Shown in pieces: positions 17,330 to 24,873 of a stretch of DNA of 64,000 nucleotides. The translations under genes and the position numbers were made by a program. Each line of letters opens with the position of its first letter. Position 1 is the first letter of the stretch. Source of the stretch: Bacteroidales bacterium 52_46. Lineage in GTDB: Bacteria; Bacteroidota; Bacteroidia; Bacteroidales; Muribaculaceae. The notes under the pieces were generated by a model, which was not told the DNA's origin, made no database searches, and saw only the letters and a list, made by a program, of their open reading frames with translations. The stretch spans positions 1 to 64,000 of the forward strand of contig MNQK01000031.1 of the NCBI GenBank assembly GCA_001915385.1. The letters run 5' to 3'.

Positions 17330-17751
17330 AAGGCACACGGCGGTCCCCGCAACAGATTTATATGACCGTATCCCACAGTCACTGAGCCCAAGTCTCTGAT
17401 TATCTTGCGAGTATTTCCGCACGAACTCTCCTCGGCGGAGAAGTCAAACGGACAATCCGATATTACACAGGCAAATAAGACATCGCTGCCGGAAGACTGG
17501 CCGGATTTTCCTATCGTCATCGCATCGGCGAGATGCATTCCGCAATCCGACGCCCCGTTGTCCCGCGGCACTCCGCAGTCATGGCTATGGCAGTCGCCAT
17601 GCTGCAATCCCGATGTGATTTCTTCGTCACCGTAAGCCAGAAAGAACGCATGTCCGGCAGCATCATGATGATGGCACTGAAACACTGTCACACAGCATAT
17701 CAGCACCAACAAAAACAACGATGCAATCTTACGTATCCTTTCCATCTCCAC
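17317..17751 (-). CDS. Small exported His/Cys-rich protein next to metal efflux genes
   Basis: The 144-residue protein begins with a hydrophobic export signal (about residues 8-24, ending CCVTVFQC) and then is unusually rich in His and Cys: QCHHHDAAGH, HGDCHSHDCG, DCGMHLAD and an ISDCPF segment. It resembles small Bacteroidales proteins found beside CusA-type pumps (possibly the DUF6769 group; I cannot confirm). A metal-binding or metal-sensing role in the envelope is inferred from composition and position upstream of the RND operon. The last residues (LELV) and the TAA stop come from the terminal repeat of the neighbouring MITE-like element, so the original C-terminus may have been changed. 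Confidence 0.65.
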   Translation of the reverse strand: MEMERIRKIASLFLLVLICCVTVFQCHHHDAAGHAFFLAYGDEEITSGLQHGDCHSHDCGVPRDNGASDCGMHLADAMTIGKSGQSSGSDVLFACVISDCPFDFSAEESSCGNTRKIIRDLGSVTVGYGHINLLRGPPCALELV

Positions 17752-17879
17752 AAAAATAATATTTTTTCATTTCATACCCAATCGCCTTAACATATTTTAT
17801 TATCATTGCAATCTCCCGATTTATCGAACTTTTTCACTCTCCGTGATGTTTTACCGACAAACCATAAAATTAAACTCTT

Positions 17880-18455
17880 ATGACTTATACACAACCTCAA
17901 CTGCCTTATGCCTCCGACTCACTTGCTCCGGCAATATCTCAGGAGACAATCGACTTCCACTACGGCAAGCACGAAAAAGCTTATATCGACAATCTCAACA
18001 AGTTGATAAAGGGCACCGAGTTTGACAACGAAGACCTCGAGGAAGTCATACGCCGGGCCGACGGACCGTTGTTCAACAATGCTTCGCAGGCATGGAACCA
18101 TATATTCTACTTTTTCTCATTCTCGCCCGACGGAGGCGGTGAGCCTTCAGGCGAACTTGCCGACGCAATACGCCGCGACTTCGGTTCGTTCGAAAAATTC
18201 AAGGAGGAATTCGAGAAAGCCGGCGTTTCTTTATTCGGGTCGGGATGGGTATGGCTGTCGCGTGACCAGGACGGCCACCTTTTCATTTCTCAGGAACCTA
18301 ACGCCGGCAATCCGCTGCGCAAAGGCCTAACACCGTTGCTGACATTCGATGTATGGGAACACGCCTATTATCTCGACTATCAGAACAGGCGCGCCGATGC
18401 ACTCAAAAGCCTTTGGGACATAATCGACTGGGACATGATCGAATCAAGATATTAG
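17880..18455 (+). CDS. sodB: Superoxide dismutase, Fe/Mn family
   Basis: The 191-residue protein is full length for the Fe/Mn superoxide dismutase family. All four metal ligands are present: His27 (DFHYGKH), His74 (NHIF), Asp157 and His161 (FDVWEH). It converts superoxide to peroxide and oxygen in the cytoplasm. The Gly-Ser-Gly-Trp stretch near residue 120 fits the iron or cambialistic type usual in Bacteroidetes. The gene is divergent from the His/Cys-rich gene, with 128 nt between them. No clear TAnnTTTG box was found in that gap. Confidence 0.97.
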   Translation: MTYTQPQLPYASDSLAPAISQETIDFHYGKHEKAYIDNLNKLIKGTEFDNEDLEEVIRRADGPLFNNASQAWNHIFYFFSFSPDGGGEPSGELADAIRRDFGSFEKFKEEFEKAGVSLFGSGWVWLSRDQDGHLFISQEPNAGNPLRKGLTPLLTFDVWEHAYYLDYQNRRADALKSLWDIIDWDMIESRY

Positions 18456-18537
18456 AATAAATCATTTTACTTTTTCATACTCTAAGATTTAAAAGATAAA
18501 TAGCACTTAATTGTAAGCATAATGTGATGAATGGAGA

Positions 18538-18566
18538 GAGAGGCACGCGCGAGCGCCCCTCTTTTT
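18538..18566 (+). terminator. Probable terminator downstream of sodB
   Basis: GAGAGG and CCTCT flank a GC-rich core and are followed by TTTTT. It lies about 85 nt after the sodB stop. The rest of the 311-nt stretch between sodB and galK is AT-rich and shows only the galK promoter box at 18719. Confidence 0.55.
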
Positions 18567-18718
18567 CTATATATACGATATGCGGCATGTGGATATCCTC
18601 CGCGCTGCGCACCATATAATTGCATCATTACAGACAATTCCTTATCCGAATCGAACATTATTGATTATTTTTTCAATTTTTGCATCAAAATTATAAGTAG
18701 TAGTTGGCGGACTTTTAT

Positions 18719-18726
18719 TAACTTTG
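18719..18726 (+). promoter_or_regulatory. Promoter -7 box for galK
   Basis: TAACTTTG matches the Bacteroidetes TAnnTTTG box, 40 nt before the galK ATG. A TTG lies upstream (about 18705) but the spacing is shorter than ideal. Confidence 0.55.
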
Positions 18727-18766
18727 TAAAGTTAATTTTATCATAACCCACAAAACACGTTATATC

Positions 18767-19903
18767 ATGAAAGAAAAAATCCAGGAAGAGTTCAAGAAAC
18801 ATTTCGATGGCGAAGGCACCCTCTATGCATCGGCCGGACGTATCAACCTTATCGGCGAACATACCGACTACAACGGCGGATACGTGTTCCCCGGAGCCAT
18901 CGACAAAGTCATAATGGCTGAAATACGCCCCAACGAGACCGATAAAGTACGCGTGTATTCAATCGACATCGACGACACTGCCGAGTTCGGTCTCAACGAG
19001 GAAGACGCTCCCAAGCAGCAGTGGGCCCGCTATATCTTCGGCATCTGCCGCGAAATCATCAAACGCGGCGGCACCGTAAAAGGCTTCGACGCCGTATTCG
19101 CCGGCAATGTGCCCCTGGGTGCAGGCCTCAGCTCATCGGCCGCTCTCGAAAGCTGCTTTGCCTTCGCACTCAACGACCTCTTCAACGGCAACACCATCGA
19201 CAAGTTCGAGCTCGCCCGCATCGGCCAGTCGACCGAGCATAACTACTGCGGCGTCAACTGCGGCATCATGGACCAGTTCGCTTCTGTATTCGGCAAGAAA
19301 GGCAACCTGATGCGTCTCGACTGCCGTTCAATGGAATTTGAATATTTCCCCTTCAATCCCGAAGGCTACAAACTCGTGCTCGTTGATTCTGTCGTGAAAC
19401 ACGAACTCGTCGACTCACCCTACAACAAACGTCGCCAGTCATGCGAGCGCGTGGCTAAACGTCTCGGCGTGGAGACTCTCCGCGACGCCACCAAGGAAGC
19501 CCTCGACGCTGCCAAGTCCGACATCTCTGCCGAAGACTATTCACGTGCGAAATTCGTAATCGAGGAGAAAGAGCGCGTGCTCGACGTGTGCGACGCCCTC
19601 AACCGAGGCGACTACGAGACTGTAGGTCAGCTCATGTATGCCACCCACAACGGCCTGTCGAAAGACTATGAGGTAAGCTGCGAGGAGCTCGACTTCCTCA
19701 ACGACATCGCCAAGGAATGCGGCGTCACCGGTTCGCGCATCATGGGCGGCGGTTTCGGCGGTTGCACCATCAACCTCGTTGCCGACGACAAATATGAGCA
19801 TTTCATCGACGAAGCAAAAAAACGCTTCAACGAGAAATACGGCCACGAGCCCAAAATATACGACGTTGTAATCAGCGATGGCGCACGCAAGGTAACAGAA
19901 TAA
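18767..19903 (+). CDS. galK: Galactokinase
   Basis: This GHMP kinase of 378 residues phosphorylates galactose to galactose 1-phosphate in the Leloir pathway. The galactokinase signature GRINLIGEHTDYNGG is at residues 24-38. The ATP-binding motif GLSSSAALE is near residue 123, and the third GHMP motif GSRIMGGGFGGC is near residue 325. The mutarotase gene follows after 20 nt and a sugar nucleotidyltransferase comes next, so the three probably act together. No galactose transporter or galT is in the cluster, as is common in Bacteroidetes. Confidence 0.97.
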   Translation: MKEKIQEEFKKHFDGEGTLYASAGRINLIGEHTDYNGGYVFPGAIDKVIMAEIRPNETDKVRVYSIDIDDTAEFGLNEEDAPKQQWARYIFGICREIIKRGGTVKGFDAVFAGNVPLGAGLSSSAALESCFAFALNDLFNGNTIDKFELARIGQSTEHNYCGVNCGIMDQFASVFGKKGNLMRLDCRSMEFEYFPFNPEGYKLVLVDSVVKHELVDSPYNKRRQSCERVAKRLGVETLRDATKEALDAAKSDISAEDYSRAKFVIEEKERVLDVCDALNRGDYETVGQLMYATHNGLSKDYEVSCEELDFLNDIAKECGVTGSRIMGGGFGGCTINLVADDKYEHFIDEAKKRFNEKYGHEPKIYDVVISDGARKVTE

Positions 19904-19923
19904 CAACAATTTAAAATATTCCG

Positions 19924-20964
19924 ATGAATATCTCAAAAGAGAGTGTGATTTCGCCCAAGGGTGACATTACACTCTATACTTTAACCAACAAGTCGGGAGC
20001 GCAGGTCGTACTCTCCTCGCTCGGAGCCGGCATCAATAAAATCATAGTTCCCGACAAGGACGGCAACATGGCCGACGTAATCCTCGGTTACGAGAATCCC
20101 TGTGACTACGACAACGACGGACCCTGCTCCGGCAAGACTCCCGGCCGCTATGCCAACCGCATCAAACACGGTAAAATCATTGTGAACGGAAAGGAATACA
20201 GCCTCCCGATCAACAACGGCCCCAACCACCTGCATGGCGGCCCCGAAGGTTTCCAGAACCGGATATGGGATTCGGAAGCAGAAGGCAACAGCGTAGTATT
20301 CACACGCACCAGCCCCGACGGTGAAATGGGCTATCCGGGTGAACTGAAAGCCAAGGTAACCTACACTTGGGACGATGACAACCGTCTCACCATCGACTAC
20401 GAGGCTATCACCGACGCCACCACCTACGTCAACCTCACCAACCACGCTTACTTCAATCTCAAGGGACACAATAAAGGCAACGTGCTCGACCAGGTGCTTC
20501 AGCTCAACTGTTCGCAATACCTGCCCACCGATCCATCCGAAGCCCCGCTCGGCAACATCGAGCCGGTGGCAGGCACCCCGATGGACTTCACATCGCCGAA
20601 AGCCATAGGCAAAGACATCAACGAGGACTTCGAACCCCTCCATATCGGCAAAGGCTACGACCATTGCTACGTGGTCGACGGCTGGGTGAAAGGACAGCTC
20701 AAGGAAGTCGGCACACTGACCGACCCTGCAAGCGGCCGCAAGCTCACCATATCGTCGACACAGCCCGGCGCGCAGGTCTACACCGGCAACTGGCTGACAG
20801 GTTCGCCCAAAGGCAAGGATGGAATGGAATACCACGACTACGACCTCGTGGCCATAGAGTGCCAGGGATTTCCCGACGCACCCAACCAGCCCGCATTCCC
20901 CTCGCAGCTCCTCGTCCCGGGCGAAACTTACCGCCAGACCATCATCTACAAATTCGACGCCTAA
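19924..20964 (+). CDS. galM: Aldose 1-epimerase (galactose mutarotase)
   Basis: The protein of 346 residues belongs to the galactose mutarotase family. Substrate and catalytic regions are visible: GRYANRIKHGKI, NHLHGGPEGFQNRIWD (first catalytic His region), NHAYFNLKGH (second His), and the late Glu in VAIECQGFPDAPNQP. It interconverts alpha and beta anomers so that galactokinase has its substrate. It has no obvious signal peptide and is likely cytoplasmic. It is co-directional with galK at 20 nt spacing. Confidence 0.93.
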   Translation: MNISKESVISPKGDITLYTLTNKSGAQVVLSSLGAGINKIIVPDKDGNMADVILGYENPCDYDNDGPCSGKTPGRYANRIKHGKIIVNGKEYSLPINNGPNHLHGGPEGFQNRIWDSEAEGNSVVFTRTSPDGEMGYPGELKAKVTYTWDDDNRLTIDYEAITDATTYVNLTNHAYFNLKGHNKGNVLDQVLQLNCSQYLPTDPSEAPLGNIEPVAGTPMDFTSPKAIGKDINEDFEPLHIGKGYDHCYVVDGWVKGQLKEVGTLTDPASGRKLTISSTQPGAQVYTGNWLTGSPKGKDGMEYHDYDLVAIECQGFPDAPNQPAFPSQLLVPGETYRQTIIYKFDA

Positions 20965-20982
20965 GAGGATTTCACATGCCGC

Positions 20983-21103
20983 ATGGTTATTGCGGAAACA
21001 GATGTCCGCAGGACATCGATTTAGTAGTAACCGTGTACACCGTAGCGCAGCGGAGGTGTGCACGTGTTACATAACCATTTACAGGGGCGTCCGTCAGGAC
21101 GCC
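20983..21103. repeat. Composite palindromic intergenic repeat
   Basis: Nested inverted repeats fill this gap. ATGGTTAT (20983-20990) pairs with ATAACCAT (21071-21078). Inside lie ATGTCC-GCA-GGACAT (21002-21016) and a larger arm pair GTAACCGTGTACACC / GGTGTGCACGTGTTAC (21027-21041 and 21055-21070). Just outside is GGCGTCC/GGACGCC (21086-21092 and 21097-21103). It resembles REP/BIME-type palindromes and shares the GGACGC core with repeats near 52365 and 53386. Confidence 0.65.
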
Positions 21104-21145
21104 GATTTCATGACAATCAACTAACTCAAATAAACTAACAAGAAA

Positions 21146-22057
21146 ATGAAACCGACATTATTTGTACTTGCAGCAGGAATGGGAAGCCGTTACGGCGGCC
21201 TCAAACAGCTCGATCCGCTCGGCCCCAACGGAGAGACAATCATGGACTACTCAATCTATGATGCAATCCGTGCCGGATTCGGAAAAATAGTTTTCGTTAT
21301 CCGCAAAGACTTCGAACAGGACTTCCGCGAAAAAGTCCTCGCCAAATACGAAGGACACGTGCCCGTGGAAGTTGTCTTCCAGTCAACCGACAAACTTCCC
21401 GAAGGCTATACCTGTCCCGCCGACCGCGCCAAACCCTGGGGCACCAACCACGCCGTACTGATGGGCAAAGATGTAATCAACGAACCGTTCGCCGTAATCA
21501 ACGCCGACGACTTCTACGGCCGCGACGCGTTCGCCGTAATCGCCAAAGAACTCATGCGTCCGCGCGACCGTAAAGGCGACTACTGCATGGTAGGCTTCCG
21601 CGTAGGCAACACCATGACCGAAAACGGTTCGGTAGCCCGTGGCGTATGCTCCACAAGCGACGAAGGCCTGCTCACCTCAGTTGTAGAGCGCACTGCCATC
21701 TCCTACGACAAAGACCACAATATCGTATTCACCGACGAAAACGGCGTAGAACAGACTCTCGAGCCCAACACTCCCGTATCGATGAACCTCTGGGGCTTCA
21801 CACCCGACTACTTCGAATATTCCGATCGCGAATTCAAAAAATTCCTCGACAAGGACATCAACACCCCTAAAGCCGAATTTTTCATCCCCCTCTGCATCGA
21901 CACCCTCATCAACTCCGGCGAAGCCACTGTCAAAGTTCTTGACACCGACTCACGCTGGTTCGGCGTAACCTACGCAGCCGACCGTCCCGGAGTAGTAGAA
22001 AAATTCGCCGCCCTCCACGCCTCCGGCGAATACCCCACCCCCCTCTTCGGCAAATAA
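21146..22057 (+). CDS. Sugar-phosphate nucleotidyltransferase
   Basis: The 303-residue protein begins with a nucleotidyltransferase signature AAGMGSRYGGLKQLDPLGPN (residues 9-28), which binds the NTP, and has the metal-binding region VINADDFYGRDAF near residue 120. These enzymes join a sugar 1-phosphate with an NTP to give an NDP-sugar. The position after galK and galM suggests it handles a galactose-derived or glucose 1-phosphate, but the exact substrate is not readable. It ends 40 nt before a strong terminator. Confidence 0.85.
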   Translation: MKPTLFVLAAGMGSRYGGLKQLDPLGPNGETIMDYSIYDAIRAGFGKIVFVIRKDFEQDFREKVLAKYEGHVPVEVVFQSTDKLPEGYTCPADRAKPWGTNHAVLMGKDVINEPFAVINADDFYGRDAFAVIAKELMRPRDRKGDYCMVGFRVGNTMTENGSVARGVCSTSDEGLLTSVVERTAISYDKDHNIVFTDENGVEQTLEPNTPVSMNLWGFTPDYFEYSDREFKKFLDKDINTPKAEFFIPLCIDTLINSGEATVKVLDTDSRWFGVTYAADRPGVVEKFAALHASGEYPTPLFGK

Positions 22058-22096
22058 TCTCCCTCCCCCAAAAAGGATAATATCAACACTCCTACT

Positions 22097-22128
22097 AAAA
22101 AAAGCTGCGCCACCGCGCAGCTTTTTTT
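22097..22128 (+). terminator. Intrinsic terminator of the galactose cluster
   Basis: GCTGCGC-CACC-GCGCAGC (22104-22121) is flanked by seven A before and seven T after, so it can end transcription in both directions. Confidence 0.9.
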
Positions 22129-22143
22129 GAAACAGCAACACAA

Positions 22144-22265
22144 TGTCACTAAGGTCATTAAGGTCACTAAAGTCTTTAACGTCTTTAACGTCCTTAATGA
22201 CCTTAGTGACCTGTAATGACTTTAGTGACCTTAATCCTTAATCCTTACCGACCTTAGTGACCTTA
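22144..22265. repeat. 9-bp-period tandem array upstream of the broken four-helix-bundle gene
   Basis: About 13 units of roughly nine bases, such as TAAGGTCAT, TAAGGTCAC, TAAAGTCTT, TAACGTCTT. The second half carries the same units in reverse complement (TTAGTGACC), so the array can fold on itself. Similar 9-bp arrays occur at 37385, 38033 and 53257. Confidence 0.8.
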
Positions 22266-22304
22266 TTTTCCGCTCTTCCATTCACAAATAAAGAATAATT
22301 TTAT

Positions 22305-22312
22305 TACCTTTG
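22305..22312 (+). promoter_or_regulatory. Promoter -7 box before the broken four-helix-bundle gene
   Basis: TACCTTTG matches TAnnTTTG and lies 29 nt before the ATG at 22342. Confidence 0.5.
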
Positions 22313-22341
22313 TAAAAATCTGATACCAATAAAATTACGTC

Positions 22342-22892
22342 ATGGAAAAGCTTATAGAAAACAGAAGTAACTACAAAAATTTAATCACCTATCAGAAAGC
22401 AAATACCATATTCTGCATGACGTATTATTTCTGCGAAAAATACCTCACGAAAGGAGACCGCACAGTCGACCAGATGATTCAGGCAGCAGATCAGGCAAAC
22501 AGAATATTATCGAAGGTTGCGCCGCGTCCGCGACATCCGCCAAGACCGAAATCAAACTAATCAACGTTGCAAAAGCAAGCCTGAGAGAACTCCTTGAAGA
22601 TTTTGAGGATTATCTAAAGACCCGAAATCATCGTCAATGGGAAAAAGGAAGTATCGAATTCGAAGCAATGAAAAGACTTGCCAGCGAACATAATGACAGC
22701 GATTACTTTATGTCATTAGTACAATCCCGACCACCTGAAACCATCGCAAATATGGCGATAATCCTCCTCAATCAAACCGATTACCTGCTTTTCCGCCAAT
22801 TAAAATCCCTCGAAAAACGATTTCTTGAAACAGGCGGATTCACCGAAAAACTATACCGTCTCCGCACCCAAACCCGCGAACGTAACAAATAA
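22342..22892 (+). pseudogene. Four-helix-bundle protein (23S-IVP/S23 type), frameshifted
   Basis: Reading 22342-22490 in one frame and 22491-22892 in another gives a continuous protein closely parallel to the intact gene at 37471. NYKNLITYQKANTIFCMTYYFCEKY and DRTVDQMIQAA come from the first part; GKQNIIEGC, then ASLRELLEDFEDYLKTR from the second. Compared with the intact copy (QAARSGKQNIVEG), one base of the Arg codon near 22488-22490 is missing. The family is a small cytoplasmic four-helix bundle found in Bacteroidetes and related to proteins encoded in 23S rRNA intervening sequences. Its function is unknown. A sequencing error is the main alternative. Confidence 0.8.
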
Positions 22893-22897
22893 CAAAT

Positions 22898-22927
22898 CAA
22901 AAAGTACTTGAAAAGTATCTTTTTTTA
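22898..22927 (+). terminator. Terminator after the broken four-helix-bundle gene
   Basis: An A-rich arm containing AGTACTT, a GAA loop and AAGTAT form a short stem followed by seven T. From here to 23060 the DNA is AT-rich with no gene. Confidence 0.6.
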
Positions 22928-23059
22928 CTAAAATCGCATCAAATGCCATAAAAATTGTTTACAATATCGTATAATGCATATCTATACGCTCTAAATTGTT
23001 AAATTATACAAATAATAGTTAATATCATTAGTGCCATTAGTTTTATTAATTTTTATATG

Positions 23060-23067
23060 TAATTTTG
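23060..23067 (+). promoter_or_regulatory. Promoter -7 box for the candidate ncRNA
   Basis: TAATTTTG fits TAnnTTTG. The predicted start lies at about 23072-23075, exactly where the first pairing arm of the RNA (AGACTAC) begins. No convincing -33 TTG was seen. Confidence 0.55.
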
Positions 23068-23072
23068 TAGTA

Positions 23073-23517
23073 AGACTACGATTGCCTCATCTTCGTATAA
23101 TTAAATAGCCAATTCTTATTTTATGGAGAGAGGCGGCCTACGCCGAGCTGAGTTCAGTAAGCTAATATAGCATCTGTGCGAAGTGGTATGGGCGGGAGAA
23201 GTAGTCTGGGACATATTTAAAGGCGTTTATCAGCGCTGTGTTTAAGACGGTCTGTAATCTAGCAAATCACAGAAATGTTTTTGGTCTTGAACTAAGCAAC
23301 GGTAGATGCTCCGGGTGTGATTATATTACTCCCTTGATGATTCATGCTAACATGTATTGTCTCCTTTTCAAGGAGCAGTATTATTGTTTTTGCTTGATTC
23401 TGTTGGGAAAGTGTATTCATATCGGCGTGGGCTCTGACGTTGTCTGTTCGACCAAAATAGGCAATTGCTAGAGCCTCAGACCGTGGAATAGACAACAGAT
23501 GGTTCCACGCTTTTTTT
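23073..23517 (+). ncRNA. Candidate long structured non-coding RNA, family unknown
   Basis: There is no believable protein in this stretch on either strand, yet it has a promoter box and a strong terminator. The first domain is closed by AGACTAC (23073-23079) with GTAGTCT (23201-23207). The second is a long rod with five ordered helices: 23247-23254/23477-23484 (ACGGTCTG/CAGACCGT), 23258-23265/23465-23472 (TCTAGCAA/TTGCTAGA), 23279-23286/23450-23457 (TTTTGGTC/GACCAAAA), 23289-23292/23446-23449, and 23297-23301/23438-23442. An inner hairpin CTCCTT/AAGGAG is at 23361-23375. The rod shape recalls 6S RNA, but size and layout do not clearly match. I saw no tmRNA, RNase P or SRP core motif. Confidence 0.6.
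23482..23517 (+). terminator. Intrinsic terminator of the candidate ncRNA
   Basis: CGTGGAA (23482-23488) and TTCCACG (23503-23509) form a perfect stem followed by C and seven T. The first three bases of the stem are shared with the outermost helix of the RNA, so the two structures compete. Confidence 0.85.
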
Positions 23518-23608
23518 GTGTCTTTAAACCGAGAACCGACACAAATTAAGATTGCCGAAATGGATACAATAAGTAAGTCACAAAATCTCAATTCGATTAA
23601 CGTCCGAG

Positions 23609-23660
23609 ATACCCCTATAAGTGTAAATAAGCCAAGTTAAATTTACACTTGTAGGGGTAT
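23609..23660. promoter_or_regulatory. 20-bp inverted repeat upstream of the GTPase operon
   Basis: ATACCCCTATAAGTGTAAAT (23609-23628) faces ATTTACACTTGTAGGGGTAT (23641-23660) with a 12-nt loop. Only one pair is non-Watson-Crick, and it is a G-U in RNA. No T-run follows, so a simple terminator is unlikely. It sits 106 nt before the first gene of the operon. It may be a regulatory hairpin, a protein-binding site, or the edge of an inserted segment. Confidence 0.7.
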
Positions 23661-23766
23661 GACATTATATACCTATTTAAATATCCGACCAATCGGAATG
23701 AGTCTACCGATATTCAAATTGTAAAATTCAATCAATCATTATCAACCATTTAAATACCATTTAACA

Positions 23767-24861
23767 ATGAACAAAAGTAAACTAATCTTAAAATTGGCAT
23801 TATTGGCCGGCTATCTCCTATTTTCCGGTTTTAGCGCTTACTTTACCGCATCCTCTTTGTCGCTCAACCTTTTACAGGGCTCCAATCTGTGGTTTATATT
23901 TGCGCTTGTAATGGTCGTCGCAATTTTAGCCGGATGGTGTCTGACAAATGTAATCAGAGAACTGAGAACGAAAGTAGGTGCCTCACGTGCGGCGTTCACA
24001 TTCAATTTAGCAGGATTTCTTGTATTTTGGGCATTCAGTTTTACAACTAATGTGCATTATTTCTTTGTTGAAAAGCATGGTTATAATATCCTGACAAAAG
24101 AATTGGCCGGGGCTAAAAATTACATTATTCAAAATACGGAAAAAAGCAACCGGGCAATCGATGAGCAAAAATCTCTTGCGCAAGATGCCATAACAGCACA
24201 AGTAAAAAACAACATAGATTTATTCAACCGTGAAATACAGAATACCATTACCGGACATTTAGGATTTGGAGTTGCTTGTAAAAGTATCCTTAAGTCTACC
24301 GAAAGCATATTATTGGCAGATTCGAAAATGTACGGAGATAATAATAAATATGAAATTTTTGATGATGTCCGCGACTCAGGCGACATAGGCACTACGCAAA
24401 GTAGCCTAATAGAGGTACTCCAGAAGAAATACACTGGACGCATGATTGAGCAACTTAATAAGAAACTGACTGTTATAGAGAACTATTATAACCGCAAAAA
24501 AGAACAAAACGCAGAACTCACCGAACTGCTCAGCACTATCGACATCCTTGAGAAGCAGCATTTGCCGGCTGTATTAAAAGACGGTTCTGTAAACGCATAT
24601 TACACTTATTATGAGCAACAAAACGGCAACGTCATTGATAAAATGCCTGCTGATTTTGCCAAAGAGTGTGTCACGATGGAAGGGGATAAGATCAAAGAGT
24701 TCAATATATATCCTTCAAAACGAATGTTTGACACAATGTCAGTATGGGGCGATATATTCTCCAACAGGCTTAAAGGTATGACCATGTTGCAATGGATAAT
24801 CATCGCTCTCATATTTGATATAGTATCATTTATTTTATTCACATTATTCCGAAAAGACTAA
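23767..24861 (+). CDS. Multi-pass membrane protein, first gene of the GTPase operon
   Basis: I do not recognise a family. The 364-residue protein has three hydrophobic helices at about residues 8-32, 41-62 and 77-97, a long hydrophilic helical region at 98-340 (rich in Gln, Asn, Lys and Glu with coiled-coil character at 110-160 and 220-265), and a fourth helix at 341-361 followed by a short FRKD tail. The even number of helices puts both ends on the same side of the membrane and the long region on one side. The GTPase gene follows after 12 nt. A role as a membrane anchor or sensor is inferred only. Base composition is AT-richer than neighbouring housekeeping genes. Confidence 0.75.
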   Translation: MNKSKLILKLALLAGYLLFSGFSAYFTASSLSLNLLQGSNLWFIFALVMVVAILAGWCLTNVIRELRTKVGASRAAFTFNLAGFLVFWAFSFTTNVHYFFVEKHGYNILTKELAGAKNYIIQNTEKSNRAIDEQKSLAQDAITAQVKNNIDLFNREIQNTITGHLGFGVACKSILKSTESILLADSKMYGDNNKYEIFDDVRDSGDIGTTQSSLIEVLQKKYTGRMIEQLNKKLTVIENYYNRKKEQNAELTELLSTIDILEKQHLPAVLKDGSVNAYYTYYEQQNGNVIDKMPADFAKECVTMEGDKIKEFNIYPSKRMFDTMSVWGDIFSNRLKGMTMLQWIIIALIFDIVSFILFTLFRKD

Positions 24862-24873
24862 AATTCAACCATT

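Noticed and set aside
17157..17399. Open frames on both strands across the MITE-like palindrome
   Set aside because: Produced by the self-complementary repeat; no protein features.
17332..17751. Frameshift or truncation calling the His/Cys-rich gene a pseudogene
   Set aside because: The frame is intact with a signal peptide; only the last few residues come from the repeat element.
19981..21063. 360-residue open frame opposite galM
   Set aside because: Antisense shadow caused by high GC at the third codon position of galM.
22144..22265. Possible CRISPR array
   Set aside because: Units are only 9 bp with no spacers of constant length and no cas genes nearby; the same holds for 37385, 38033 and 53257.
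23238..23471. 77-residue open frame on the plus strand within the ncRNA region
   Set aside because: Unusual residue mix, no domain, and it lies inside strongly paired RNA arms; the minus-strand frame at 23292-23591 was rejected for the same reason.
23073..23517. Retron or diversity-generating retroelement RNA
   Set aside because: No reverse transcriptase is encoded nearby, and the four-helix-bundle genes stand without retroelement partners.
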